In this document: in pieces, positions 19,919 to 25,759 of the stretch
Numbering within the stretch: the stretch's first letter is position 1
Layout of the letters: the number at the start of each line of letters is the position of its first letter
DNA from: JACDAN01 sp035265935
Lineage (GTDB): Bacteria; Actinomycetota; Thermoleophilia; Gaiellales; Gaiellaceae
Direction: 5' to 3'
NCBI GenBank assembly: GCA_035265935.1
Contig: DATFOC010000049.1
Coordinates: forward strand, 1 to 25,759
DNA length: 25,759 nt
Notes under the pieces: generated by a model
Database searches by the model: none
What the model was told of the DNA's origin: nothing
The model's input: only the letters and a program-made list of their open reading frames with translations
Program-made: the position numbers and the translations under genes

Positions 19919-19938
19919 ACCTGTAAAACACACATGTA
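19918..19938 (-). promoter_or_regulatory. Candidate PadR operator over the padR-like start
   Basis: TACCTGT and ACATGTA, spaced by seven bases, form an inverted repeat with one mismatch per arm. ATGT/ACAT-type half sites at about this spacing are typical of PadR operators. The site overlaps the start codon, which fits autorepression. It is inferred from one site only. Confidence 0.45.
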
Positions 19939-19992
19939 GATCACCAGCGTAGCTGGCCGCAGCCCCTCGGCGCTGGGCTAAGATCGCCGCTT

Positions 19993-20604
19993 ATGCAGAT
20001 CACCGGGCAGGCGGTGAGCCGCACCTGCGCCATCTGCGACCGGAGTCTTCTCCAGGGCGAGCGTGCGGTCAGATATGCCCCCGACGGGGGCGAGTACGTG
20101 GACGTCTGCCCGCTGTGCCAGGAGATCGCGGATGAGTACGGTTGGCGCAAGGAAGGGAGCCCGACCACGCCGACGGTTCCCGTCCAGCGACGGCGGCGTC
20201 GCGGCCTGCTCCAGTCGATCTTCGCGCCGCTTCAGTCAGCTCCCGAGGAGACCGTCGCGTCCGAGCCCATCCTCCGCAGGCTGAGCGAGCCCGAGCTCCA
20301 GACGGTCGAGGCCGCCGACCTCTACAACGCGAGCGACTACCGCCGCACGATCGGCGGCGTGTCCAAGAGTCTCGGCGAGCCCCGCGCGAGCATCCTCCCG
20401 CTGGCGGGCGTGAACCAGGAGCTCCTGATCACGATCGCCTGGGACATCACCTGGTACCAGTACCGCGTCTCGCCGGAGTCGGCGCAGCCGGTGAAGCTCG
20501 AGGCGCGCGGCCACGAGCTCGCTGACCTGGACGGCGCCTTCCAGGCCTGGAACGCGAGGATCCAGCCTGACGGCAGGATCGTCCCGCAGATCGCGCGCCT
20601 GTAA
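19993..20604 (+). CDS. Zinc-ribbon protein of unknown function
   Basis: ATG 19993 opens 203 residues. The N-terminal ribbon has Cys12 and Cys15 (RTCAICDRSLLQGERAVRY) and Cys39 and Cys42 (DVCPLCQEIADEYGW). A basic linker (VQRRRRRGLLQSIF) follows, and then a C-terminal domain: LSEPELQTVEAADLYNASDY, RRTIGGVSKSLGEPRASIL, ELLITIAWDITWYQYRVSPE and a LEARGHELADLDGAFQAWNA end. The second half resembles a conserved actinobacterial domain without a known role. The gene is intact and lies divergent from padR with only about 60-75 bp between them, so both promoters share that gap and PadR could influence it. Confidence 0.75.
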   Translation: MQITGQAVSRTCAICDRSLLQGERAVRYAPDGGEYVDVCPLCQEIADEYGWRKEGSPTTPTVPVQRRRRRGLLQSIFAPLQSAPEETVASEPILRRLSEPELQTVEAADLYNASDYRRTIGGVSKSLGEPRASILPLAGVNQELLITIAWDITWYQYRVSPESAQPVKLEARGHELADLDGAFQAWNARIQPDGRIVPQIARL

Positions 20605-20606
20605 GA

Positions 20607-20757
20607 GGTTTTCGGCGAAATAACGGCTGTGCCGCCGGGCCGAGCTGCTCGCCTCCAGGACGGCGTCCTCGGTCGCGCCGGTATCTCAGTCGATACGGGC
20701 GCTCCCTGCGTTGCCTGGAAACGAGCATCGCACCCCGACGCCGAGCGCCATTCCGCC
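20607..20757. repeat. Intergenic repeat, long form with internal hairpins
   Basis: It shares the left block (20631-20642), the middle block CGCACCCCG (20729-20737) and the right block GAGCGCCATTCCGC (20743-20756) with the short form, but has about 86 bp inserted between the first two. The insert contains small stems (GGAC/GTCC, GTATC/GATAC). It occupies almost all of the gap between two forward genes, so it may be part of an mRNA or a separate RNA. Confidence 0.6.
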
Positions 20758-20808
20758 TAACCCTCTAGCGTTCGCCGAACGCGTCCCTAAGATGCGACGC
20801 AGAGCACG

Positions 20809-21024
20809 ATGATCTACTGCGTCATCCCAGCCGAGCTCGCAGACGAGCTCTTCGACAAGCTGACCGAGTACTACAAGACCAACCCGAACGTCGAGGTGAT
20901 CGTCGACCGGCGCACCGGCCCGGACCGGCGAAAAGGCAAGAGCGCGGGCGGGAAGCGCGAGGTCCGCGACCGCCGCCGTCCGCGGGCTCCCGGAACCTTC
21001 CTCAACACCGACCCACCCGAGTAA
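20809..21024 (+). CDS. Small protein with DRR motifs, hypothetical
   Basis: ATG 20809 opens 71 residues. The first half is a compact alpha/beta segment, MIYCVIPAELADELFDKLTE then YYKTNPNVEVIVDRRTGPDR, and the second is basic with REVRDRRRPRAPGTFLNTDP. The repeated VIVDRR, PDRR and RDRRRPR words are typical of small actinobacterial proteins of unknown role and may bind nucleotides or nucleic acid. It lies 13 bp upstream of the aldehyde dehydrogenase in the same direction, so cotranscription is likely. No signal peptide or membrane span is present. Confidence 0.65.
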   Translation: MIYCVIPAELADELFDKLTEYYKTNPNVEVIVDRRTGPDRRKGKSAGGKREVRDRRRPRAPGTFLNTDPPE

Positions 21025-21037
21025 CCTAGGCGCCGTC

Positions 21038-22537
21038 ATGGCGCTGCTCGGCTCGAAGACCTTTCAGAACTACATCGCAGGCGAGTGGACCGACGCCGCC
21101 TCCGGCCAGACGTTCGAGTCGAACTCACCCGCGAACGGCGACGCGATCGGCACCTTCCCGCTCTCCGGCGAGGAGGACGTCAACCGCGCGGTGGCCGCCG
21201 CGAAGGAGGCGTTCGAGGACTGGCGTCTCGTCCCGGCGCCGAAGCGGGGCGAGATCCTCTTCCGCTTCGGCGAGCTCCTGCGCGACCAGAAGGAGGACCT
21301 GGCGCACCTCATGGCGCGAGAGATGGGGAAGGTGCTCGCGGAGGCCCGCGGCGACGTCCAGGAAGCGATCGACATGGCGTACTACATGGGCGGCGAGGGA
21401 CGGCGCCTATTCGGCCAGACCACGCCGTCGGAGCTCAGGGACAAGTTCCAGATGAGCGTCCGGATGCCGATCGGCGTCATCGGCGTGATCACGCCGTGGA
21501 ACTTCCCGATCGCGATCCCCTCCTGGAAGACGCTGCCGGCGCTCGTCGCCGGAAACACGATCGTCTTCAAGCCTGCGACGGACACGCCGACACTCGGTCA
21601 GCGCTACGTCGAGTTGATGCTCGAGGCCGGGCTGCCGGGTGGCGTCCTCAACGTCGTTCACGGCGGAGGGGGGACGGTCGGTGAGACGCTCGTGCGCCAT
21701 CCCGATGTTCGCGTGATCTCGCTCACCGGCTCGCGCGCAACCGGCGTCGCCGTCCTGAAGGCGGCGGCCGACGGGCTCAAGCACGTTCACCTCGAGCTCG
21801 GGGGAAAGAACGCGATCATCGTCCTGGACGACGCCGATCCGGACCTGGCCGTCGAGGGCATCATCTGGTCGGCGTTCGGCACCTCGGGCCAGCGGTGCAC
21901 GGCGGCGAGCCGCGTGATCGTCCAGCGGGGAAACTACGAAGAGCTCCAGGGCAAGCTCGTGGCGGCCGCGGAAGGGCTGAGGCTCGGCTACGGCTGGGAG
22001 GACGAAACCGACGTCGGCCCGGTGATCAACAAGCGCTCGCTCGAGAAGATCCACTCATACACGGAGATCGGCCAGGAGGAGGGGGCGAAGCTCCTCACCG
22101 GCGGCGAGGTGGCGACGGGGAACGGGCTCTCCGAAGGCTTCTACTATCGGCCGACGATCTTCGGTGACGTCGAGCCCGGCATGCGCATCGCCCAGGAGGA
22201 GATCTTCGGCCCGACGACCGCCCTCATCCCGGTCGACTCGTTCGACGACGCGATCCGGGCGGCCAACGGCGTCAAGTACGGGCTCTCGTCGTCGATCTTC
22301 ACGCGTGACGTGAACAAGGCGTTCCGAGCCATGCGTGACCTGGACACCGGGATCACGTACATCAACGCCGGCACCATCGGCGCCGAGGTTCACCTCCCGT
22401 TCGGCGGGACGAAGGACACCGGCAACGGCCACCGCGAGGCCGGGCAGGCGGCGCTGGACGTCTTCACGGAGTGGAAGTCGATCTACGTCGACTACTCGGG
22501 CCGGCTCCAGAAGGCCCAGATCGACGCGGCCGAGTAG
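21038..22537 (+). CDS. NAD(P)-dependent aldehyde dehydrogenase, ALDH7-like
   Basis: The 499-residue product is full length and starts at ATG 21038. Key motifs are TPWNFPIAIPSWK (about 152-164, cofactor site), FKPATDTP, LTGSRATG (Rossmann loop), LELGGKN with general-base Glu253 and GTSGQRCTA with catalytic Cys287. The late EEIFGP and the closing GAEVHLPFGGTKDTGNGHRE region resemble the alpha-aminoadipic semialdehyde / piperideine-carboxylate dehydrogenase branch (ALDH7), so a role in lysine or betaine-type aldehyde oxidation is possible, but the substrate is not fixed by sequence. The enzyme oxidises an aldehyde to a carboxylate in the cytoplasm. The cupin and MBL genes follow closely and may be cotranscribed. 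Confidence 0.92.
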   Translation: MALLGSKTFQNYIAGEWTDAASGQTFESNSPANGDAIGTFPLSGEEDVNRAVAAAKEAFEDWRLVPAPKRGEILFRFGELLRDQKEDLAHLMAREMGKVLAEARGDVQEAIDMAYYMGGEGRRLFGQTTPSELRDKFQMSVRMPIGVIGVITPWNFPIAIPSWKTLPALVAGNTIVFKPATDTPTLGQRYVELMLEAGLPGGVLNVVHGGGGTVGETLVRHPDVRVISLTGSRATGVAVLKAAADGLKHVHLELGGKNAIIVLDDADPDLAVEGIIWSAFGTSGQRCTAASRVIVQRGNYEELQGKLVAAAEGLRLGYGWEDETDVGPVINKRSLEKIHSYTEIGQEEGAKLLTGGEVATGNGLSEGFYYRPTIFGDVEPGMRIAQEEIFGPTTALIPVDSFDDAIRAANGVKYGLSSSIFTRDVNKAFRAMRDLDTGITYINAGTIGAEVHLPFGGTKDTGNGHREAGQAALDVFTEWKSIYVDYSGRLQKAQIDAAE

Positions 22538-22539
22538 CG

Positions 22540-22896
22540 CTGGACGAGCCGGTCGATCTCGCGCAGAAGCTCTCGACGTTCGACGAGCATTTCCAGCCTC
22601 GGGTCGTCGGCTACTACAACGACAACAAGATCCAGGTCGGCAAGATCAAGGGCGAGTTCGTCTGGCACTCGCACCCCGACACAGACGATTTCTTTCTCGT
22701 CCTCAAGGGGCGGCTCACGATCAAGCTCCGCGACGGGGACGTCGAGCTCGGCGAGGGAGACCTCTTCGTCGTCCCTCGCGGCGTGGAGCATTGTCCCGTA
22801 GCGCATGAAGAGGCGCACATCCTCCTGATCGAGCCGCGCGGGACGCCGAACACGGGCGACTCCGGAGCGCAGGCAGCGCCCGAGCGCGAGATCTGA
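22540..22896 (+). CDS. Cupin-domain protein
   Basis: The recognisable protein begins DEPVDLAQKLSTFDEHFQPR and continues EFVWHSHPDTDDFFLVLKGR, LTIKLRDGDVELGEGD and LFVVPRGVEHCPVA, a complete single cupin barrel of about 118 residues. Metal ligands are the two His of HSH and the His of EHCPV; the usual Glu is replaced by Asp in TDDFF. No ATG, GTG or TTG lies at the expected position. CTG 22540, two bases after the dehydrogenase stop, is the best candidate, and GTG 22471 inside the dehydrogenase is the alternative. The position suggests translational coupling. The function is unknown; such cupins often bind a small ligand or a metal. Confidence 0.82.
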   Translation: MDEPVDLAQKLSTFDEHFQPRVVGYYNDNKIQVGKIKGEFVWHSHPDTDDFFLVLKGRLTIKLRDGDVELGEGDLFVVPRGVEHCPVAHEEAHILLIEPRGTPNTGDSGAQAAPEREI

Positions 22897-22900
22897 GCAG

Positions 22901-23632
22901 ATGGAAGTTCGCCTACTGGGGACCGGCGGCTGGCTGCCGACGGACGAGCGCGAGACGGCGTGCATGTATGTCCGCTCAGGGCCGGACGTGCTGCTGCTCG
23001 ACGCCGGGACCGGTGCGCGGCGGCTGATCACCGAGCCCGCGCTGCTCGCGGGCGTCGAGCGTTTCCACGTCGTCCTCTCGCACTTTCATCTCGACCACGT
23101 GATGGGGCTCGTCGCACTTGCCGGTCTCGACCTGGAGCGCCAGATCTGGATGCCGGCGCGCCTCCTTGCCGGCCTGCCGGCCGACGAGGTCTTCGAGCGT
23201 CTCGTCGGCCCTCCGTTCTTCACCGGCACCGATGTCGTCGGCACGCCCCGCGAGCTCGAGGGCGACTGCGAGCTGGGTCCCTTCAGGATTGAGATCCGCC
23301 TTCAGCCTCAGCATCCCGGCAAGACCATCGCCGTCAAGGTCGATGGGAGGCTCGCCTACTGCACCGACACTGCGTACGACCCCGAGAACATCGAGTTCGC
23401 ACGGGGCGTATCCATCCTGCTGCACGAGTCGTTCTGGTCCGGCGAAATGACCGACGACCCCAGCCATACGGCGGCGGGCGAAGCGGGCCGGCTGGCGGCC
23501 GAGTCCGGCGTCGAGCGGCTCGTGCTCGTCCACATCAACCCCGAAGATTGCGACGACGCTGAGCTCGCCATCTCGGCCCGAGCTCACTTCGCGGCGTCCG
23601 ACGTTGGCCGTGACGGACTCCTCGTTATGTGA
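22901..23632 (+). CDS. Metallo-beta-lactamase-fold hydrolase, RNase Z-like
   Basis: ATG 22901 is 5 bp after the cupin stop. The 243-residue product begins EVRLLGTGGWLPTDERETAC, followed by LLLDAGTGARRL, and then VVLSHFHLDHVMGLVAL with the metal ligands His61, His63, Asp65 and His66. Later ligands are in GRLAYCTDTAYDPENIEFAR, LLHESFW and LVLVHINPED. The order and spacing are those of the RNase Z / ElaC-like and phosphonate-type MBL group, which act on RNA ends, phosphodiesters or cyclic nucleotides. The exosite arm of true RNase Z is not evident, so the substrate stays open. It is the last gene of the forward series and overlaps the convergent gene by 8 bp. Confidence 0.88.
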   Translation: MEVRLLGTGGWLPTDERETACMYVRSGPDVLLLDAGTGARRLITEPALLAGVERFHVVLSHFHLDHVMGLVALAGLDLERQIWMPARLLAGLPADEVFERLVGPPFFTGTDVVGTPRELEGDCELGPFRIEIRLQPQHPGKTIAVKVDGRLAYCTDTAYDPENIEFARGVSILLHESFWSGEMTDDPSHTAAGEAGRLAAESGVERLVLVHINPEDCDDAELAISARAHFAASDVGRDGLLVM

Positions 23633-23984
23633 AGGTGAGGATGTGGTGCAGCTCGACGTCGATCCCGGTTGCCGTGCAACGAGTGAGCGTGCAGATCCCG
23701 TCGCGCTCGTCGAAGCGAAGGACGAGCGCGTCCATCGTGTCGTCGGCGCCGTCGAGCTGGTCGAGGCGGAAGGTGAGCGACGAGGTCTGCTCGCCGGACA
23801 CGAAGAGCAGCCGGCCTTCAACGTTGTTCGCGCGGCCGAATTCGTGACCCTCTTGGAGCGCGAACTCCCAGTTGGCTCGCGGCTCGGCCCATTGTTCGAT
23901 CACATCGGCGAGCGAGGCGAGCGCTTCGTCTACGTCGACGGACACTGGTGTGTCGGCCCGCTCCTCGGGCGTCGGCCTGGGCAT
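23625..23984 (-). CDS. Conserved hypothetical protein
   Basis: From ATG 23984 the 119-residue product reads MPRPTPEERADTPVSVDVDE, ALASLADVIEQWAEPRANWE, FALQEGHEFGRANNVEGRLL, FVSGEQTSSLTFRLDQLDGA and a VELHHILTFT end. An N-terminal helix is followed by alternating strands, so a small alpha/beta fold is likely. I do not recognise a family. GTG 24002 is an alternative start. The gene is convergent with the MBL gene (8 bp stop overlap) and divergent from the NIF3-domain gene, with a 53-bp gap that must hold two promoters. The larger ORF extending to 24383 is antisense noise over the next two genes. Confidence 0.6.
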   Translation of the reverse strand: MPRPTPEERADTPVSVDVDEALASLADVIEQWAEPRANWEFALQEGHEFGRANNVEGRLLFVSGEQTSSLTFRLDQLDGADDTMDALVLRFDERDGICTLTRCTATGIDVELHHILTFT

Positions 23985-24037
23985 GACCTCGAGCGTCGGC
24001 ACGACGGTTCTCTGCCCCCGGCTGGTACACCCCAAAC

Positions 24038-24346
24038 GTGAACAGGAAGCTGGTCGTCTTCGTGCCCCGCGAGGCGCTCGACAAGGTGCGGAGGGCGCTC
24101 TTCGACGCTGGCGCCGGGCGGATCGGCGAGTACGAGCACTGCTCCTGGTACGCGGCCGGAACGGGCACGTACCTCGGCGGCGAACGGTCGTCGCCGACGA
24201 TCGGCGAACGCGGGAAGGAGCAGCGCGTTTCCGAGCTCCGCCTCGAGACCGTCTATCCCGAGGAGCGGCACGACGAGGTGGTCGCCGCCTTGCGCGCCGC
24301 GCATCCCTACGAGGAGCCGGCGTTCGACATCTACCCGCTGCTGTGA
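24038..24346 (+). CDS. Stand-alone NIF3-insert / YqfO-type domain protein
   Basis: The 102-residue product starts at GTG 24038 and reads KLVVFVPREALDKVRRALFD, AGAGRIGEYEHCSWYAAGTG, then TYLGGERSSPTIGE, with RLETVYPEERHDEVVAALR and AHPYEEPAFDIYPLL. G-IG-Y--CS----GTGT, the IGE word and the AHPYEEP-FD-Y end are hallmarks of the CutA/PII-like domain that is inserted in YqfO/NIF3-like (DUF34) proteins. Here it exists alone. The role is unknown; a small trimeric ligand or metal binder is likely from the fold. Its stop overlaps the start of the RNase HI gene (GTGA), so the two are translationally coupled. Confidence 0.85.
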   Translation: MNRKLVVFVPREALDKVRRALFDAGAGRIGEYEHCSWYAAGTGTYLGGERSSPTIGERGKEQRVSELRLETVYPEERHDEVVAALRAAHPYEEPAFDIYPLL

Positions 24347-24744
24347 AGGCGACGCTCTGGACGGACGGGGGCGCGCGTGGCAATCCCGGCCCGGCGGCGT
24401 ACGGCTACGTGCTCGAGGCGGAGAACGGCACCGTCCTTGCCGCACACGGCGAGGCGATAGGCACCGCGACGAACAACGTCGCCGAGTATCGCGCTCTGAT
24501 CGCCGGCCTCGAGAAGGCGGCGAAGGTCGGGGTGGACGAGCTGGAGGTCGTCTCGGACTCCGAGCTTCTCGTCAAGCAGATGCGCGGTGAGTACAGGGTC
24601 AAGAGCGACACGCTGCGCGGGCTCTTCGAGCAGGCCTCTGACGTTGCGGACCGACTCGGTTCGGTGCGGTACACAGCAGTCCGGCGGGAGCACAACGAGC
24701 TCGCCGATCGCCTCGTGAACGAGGCGCTCGACGCCAGCCGCTAA
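24343..24744 (+). CDS. rnhA: Ribonuclease HI-like protein
   Basis: GTG 24343 overlaps the previous stop. The 133-residue product has the RNase H fold with all catalytic residues: Asp8 in TLWTDGGARGNPGPAAYGYV, Glu48 in TNNVAEYRALIAGLEKA, Asp72 in LEVVSDSELLVKQM and Asp122 in HNELADRLVNEALD (His117 nearby). The NNVAEY-AL and SDSEL--KQ--GEY-VK words place it with the short bacterial RNase HI / reverse-transcriptase-like RNase H group that often stands alone or fused to cobalamin phosphatase. It cleaves RNA in RNA-DNA hybrids, as at R-loops and primers. The symbol is by family. Confidence 0.92.
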   Translation: MKATLWTDGGARGNPGPAAYGYVLEAENGTVLAAHGEAIGTATNNVAEYRALIAGLEKAAKVGVDELEVVSDSELLVKQMRGEYRVKSDTLRGLFEQASDVADRLGSVRYTAVRREHNELADRLVNEALDASR

Positions 24745-24977
24745 GAGCGCGTTGACCGGCGCTCGCGCCTAGTCGTCTAGGCCAGCACGACCTACTCCTT
24801 GGTGGAGTCTTCCCCACTCTTCGGGCGCTGTTCCTCATCCCGAACGCGAGCAACGGTCTGCGTAAGGCCGGGCGGTTCGCCCACAGCGCCGGCCTTGTGC
24901 GACCTAAGGGGACGTGGAAGTGGGCAACAACGCCCCGCGCCCAGACAACGAAGTACATAAGACAAGGGGGAGACTTT
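24745..24977. promoter_or_regulatory. Structured leader region of the collagen-like gene
   Basis: This 233-bp gap precedes the collagen-like gene. It contains a small stem ACTCC/GGAGT near 24795 and a two-tier hairpin at 24864-24896. No riboswitch class known to me fits. The promoter should lie here. Confidence 0.4.
24864..24896 (+). promoter_or_regulatory. Two-tier hairpin in the collagen-like gene leader
   Basis: AAGGCCGG (24864-24871) pairs with CCGGCCTT (24889-24896). Nested inside is GGCG-GTT-CGCC. No T-run follows directly, so an attenuator or an RNA-stabilising element is more likely than an intrinsic terminator. Confidence 0.5.
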
Positions 24978-25759
24978 ATGGTGAAGTCCCTACTGATCGG
25001 CCTGTTGGCAGTGCTCGTCCTCGCCACGGGAGCCACGGCTTCCGGGTCGAAGGAGCAGACTCGTTACGTGGACCGCCTCTGTGTCTGGGTTGAACAGGGC
25101 GGAACGCCGGACACGGCCTGGGATCTCAAGGCTGTCAAGGCGTACACCGCAACCCGCAAGACCTGCATCGTCGGCAAGCGGGGCAAGCCTGGCAAGAACG
25201 GCAAGAACGCTCGTGCCGTCAGGGGTGCGGCTGGCGCCGTTGGTCCTGTCGGTCCGATGGGCCCGCAAGGGCTCATGGGCACTCCCGGTGCTCAGGGCCT
25301 CCAGGGCATCGCTGGCCTGAACGGCGAGAACGGTGCCAAGGGCGAGACCGGTGAAACGGGTGCCACTGGTGCTGTCGGGCCTCAGGGTCCCGCCGGCCCC
25401 GAAGGCCCGATGGGTCCGATGGGTCCGAAGGGTGACACCGGCGATGCCGGAGCCACAGGTGCTACCGGAGCTGCTGGTCCCACAGGCCCGAAGGGTGACA
25501 CCGGTGACGCCGGAGCGACTGGTGCCACCGGAGCGGTCGGCCCGATGGGTCCAGCCGGCCCCAAGGGTGATGACGGTGCCAAGGGTGACACTGGTGCAAC
25601 GGGCGCAGTTGGTCCTGCCGGTCCTATTGGTCCCCAGGGCCCCGCTGGACCTCAGGGTCCTGCCGGCCAGGATGGCCAGGACGGCCTCGATGGCTCGAGC
25701 ATCATCACCGTTGCTGGAGGTACCGCCTCCGGTGAGAAGCAGTTCACGGTGACCTGCCC
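24978..25759 (+). CDS. Secreted collagen-like Gly-X-Y repeat protein (3' end outside window)
   Basis: ATG 24978 follows AAGGGGGAG. The frame is open to the window end (260 codons seen). A signal peptide, MVKSLLIGLLAVLVLATGAT then AS, is followed by a short domain with two cysteines (DRLCVWVEQGGTPDT, RKTCIVG). From about residue 70 Gly-X-Y triplets run almost without a break: KRGKPGKNGKN, then GPVGPMGPQG, GAKGETGETGATGAVGPQG and GPKGDTGDAGATGATGA repeated. Near the end (SSIITVAGG) a different, probably beta-rich C-terminal domain begins. Bacterial collagen-like proteins form surface triple helices or exosporium fibres. Lys-Gly-Asp/Glu triplets are frequent and would stabilise the helix without hydroxyproline. 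Confidence 0.9.
   Translation, partial: MVKSLLIGLLAVLVLATGATASGSKEQTRYVDRLCVWVEQGGTPDTAWDLKAVKAYTATRKTCIVGKRGKPGKNGKNARAVRGAAGAVGPVGPMGPQGLMGTPGAQGLQGIAGLNGENGAKGETGETGATGAVGPQGPAGPEGPMGPMGPKGDTGDAGATGATGAAGPTGPKGDTGDAGATGATGAVGPMGPAGPKGDDGAKGDTGATGAVGPAGPIGPQGPAGPQGPAGQDGQDGLDGSSIITVAGGTASGEKQFTVTC

Noticed and set aside
23625..24383. Full 252-codon minus ORF as a single gene
   Set aside because: Its first half is antisense to the NIF3-domain gene and Arg/Ala-rich; only the part from ATG 23984 looks like protein.
24745..24977. c-di-GMP or other known riboswitch before the collagen-like gene
   Set aside because: Hairpins are present, but the conserved cores of the classes I know are not.
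25190..25700. Tandem repeats in the collagen-like gene as a CRISPR or minisatellite
   Set aside because: The nine-base periodicity follows Gly-X-Y codons, spacers are not unique and the reading frame is open throughout.

Overview
The window is high-GC DNA, probably from an actinobacterium. The style of the genes fits a soil Thermoleophilia-type genome: an actinobacterial EF-G-like GTPase, many GTG/TTG starts, and small zinc-ribbon and two-TM proteins. This is inference from gene content, not a marker-based placement. The window splits sharply near 14.2 kb into a decaying accessory half (left) and an intact, compact chromosomal half (right).

Left half, 1-14.2 kb. Positions 1-1855 hold a cut DUF2182 membrane protein, a frameshifted UPF0104/LPG-synthase-TM-like gene and a VOC-fold gene. 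An attachment-site array follows. An intact tRNA-Trp(CCA) lies on the minus strand at 14198-14271 beside a tyrosine recombinase gene (12892-14139). Copies of the tRNA 3' end, two of them with a downstream terminator-like hairpin, recur at about 1856, 1921-2022 and 3756-3827. I read this as serial integration into tRNA-Trp: a 10.4-kb island (3779-14271), an older 1.8-kb segment (about 2023-3750), and one further scar. Island cargo is host-like rather than phage structural: an HNH nuclease with a zinc-ribbon relic, a secreted CHHT/HGD protein with seven-residue repeats, an Hsp15-like S4 protein, a GST, a secreted trypsin-like protease and several small membrane or zinc-ribbon proteins. Scattered through it are five fragments of one small protein family (N-terminal DGT-ADP motif, C-terminal PALVVEDL-type motif) that share leader and coding repeats. 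Several genes here carry single-base indels in G/C runs.

Right half, 14.3-25.8 kb. A forward gene series holds a small membrane protein, a WhiG/FliA-type sigma factor, a GrpB-family protein, an EF-G-like GTPase with altered G3 and G4 motifs, and a 63-codon ORF whose stop overlaps the stop of a convergent EamA transporter. Next comes a minus-strand PadR regulator translationally coupled to a His/Arg-rich coiled-coil protein, with a PadR-like operator over the regulator's start. Forward genes then resume: a zinc-ribbon protein, a DRR-motif protein, an aldehyde dehydrogenase, a cupin and an MBL-fold hydrolase. A convergent unknown gene, a stand-alone NIF3-insert-type domain protein overlapping an RNase HI, and a secreted collagen-like protein cut by the window end complete the layout. 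A structured intergenic repeat occurs twice, at 19261-19322 and 20607-20757.
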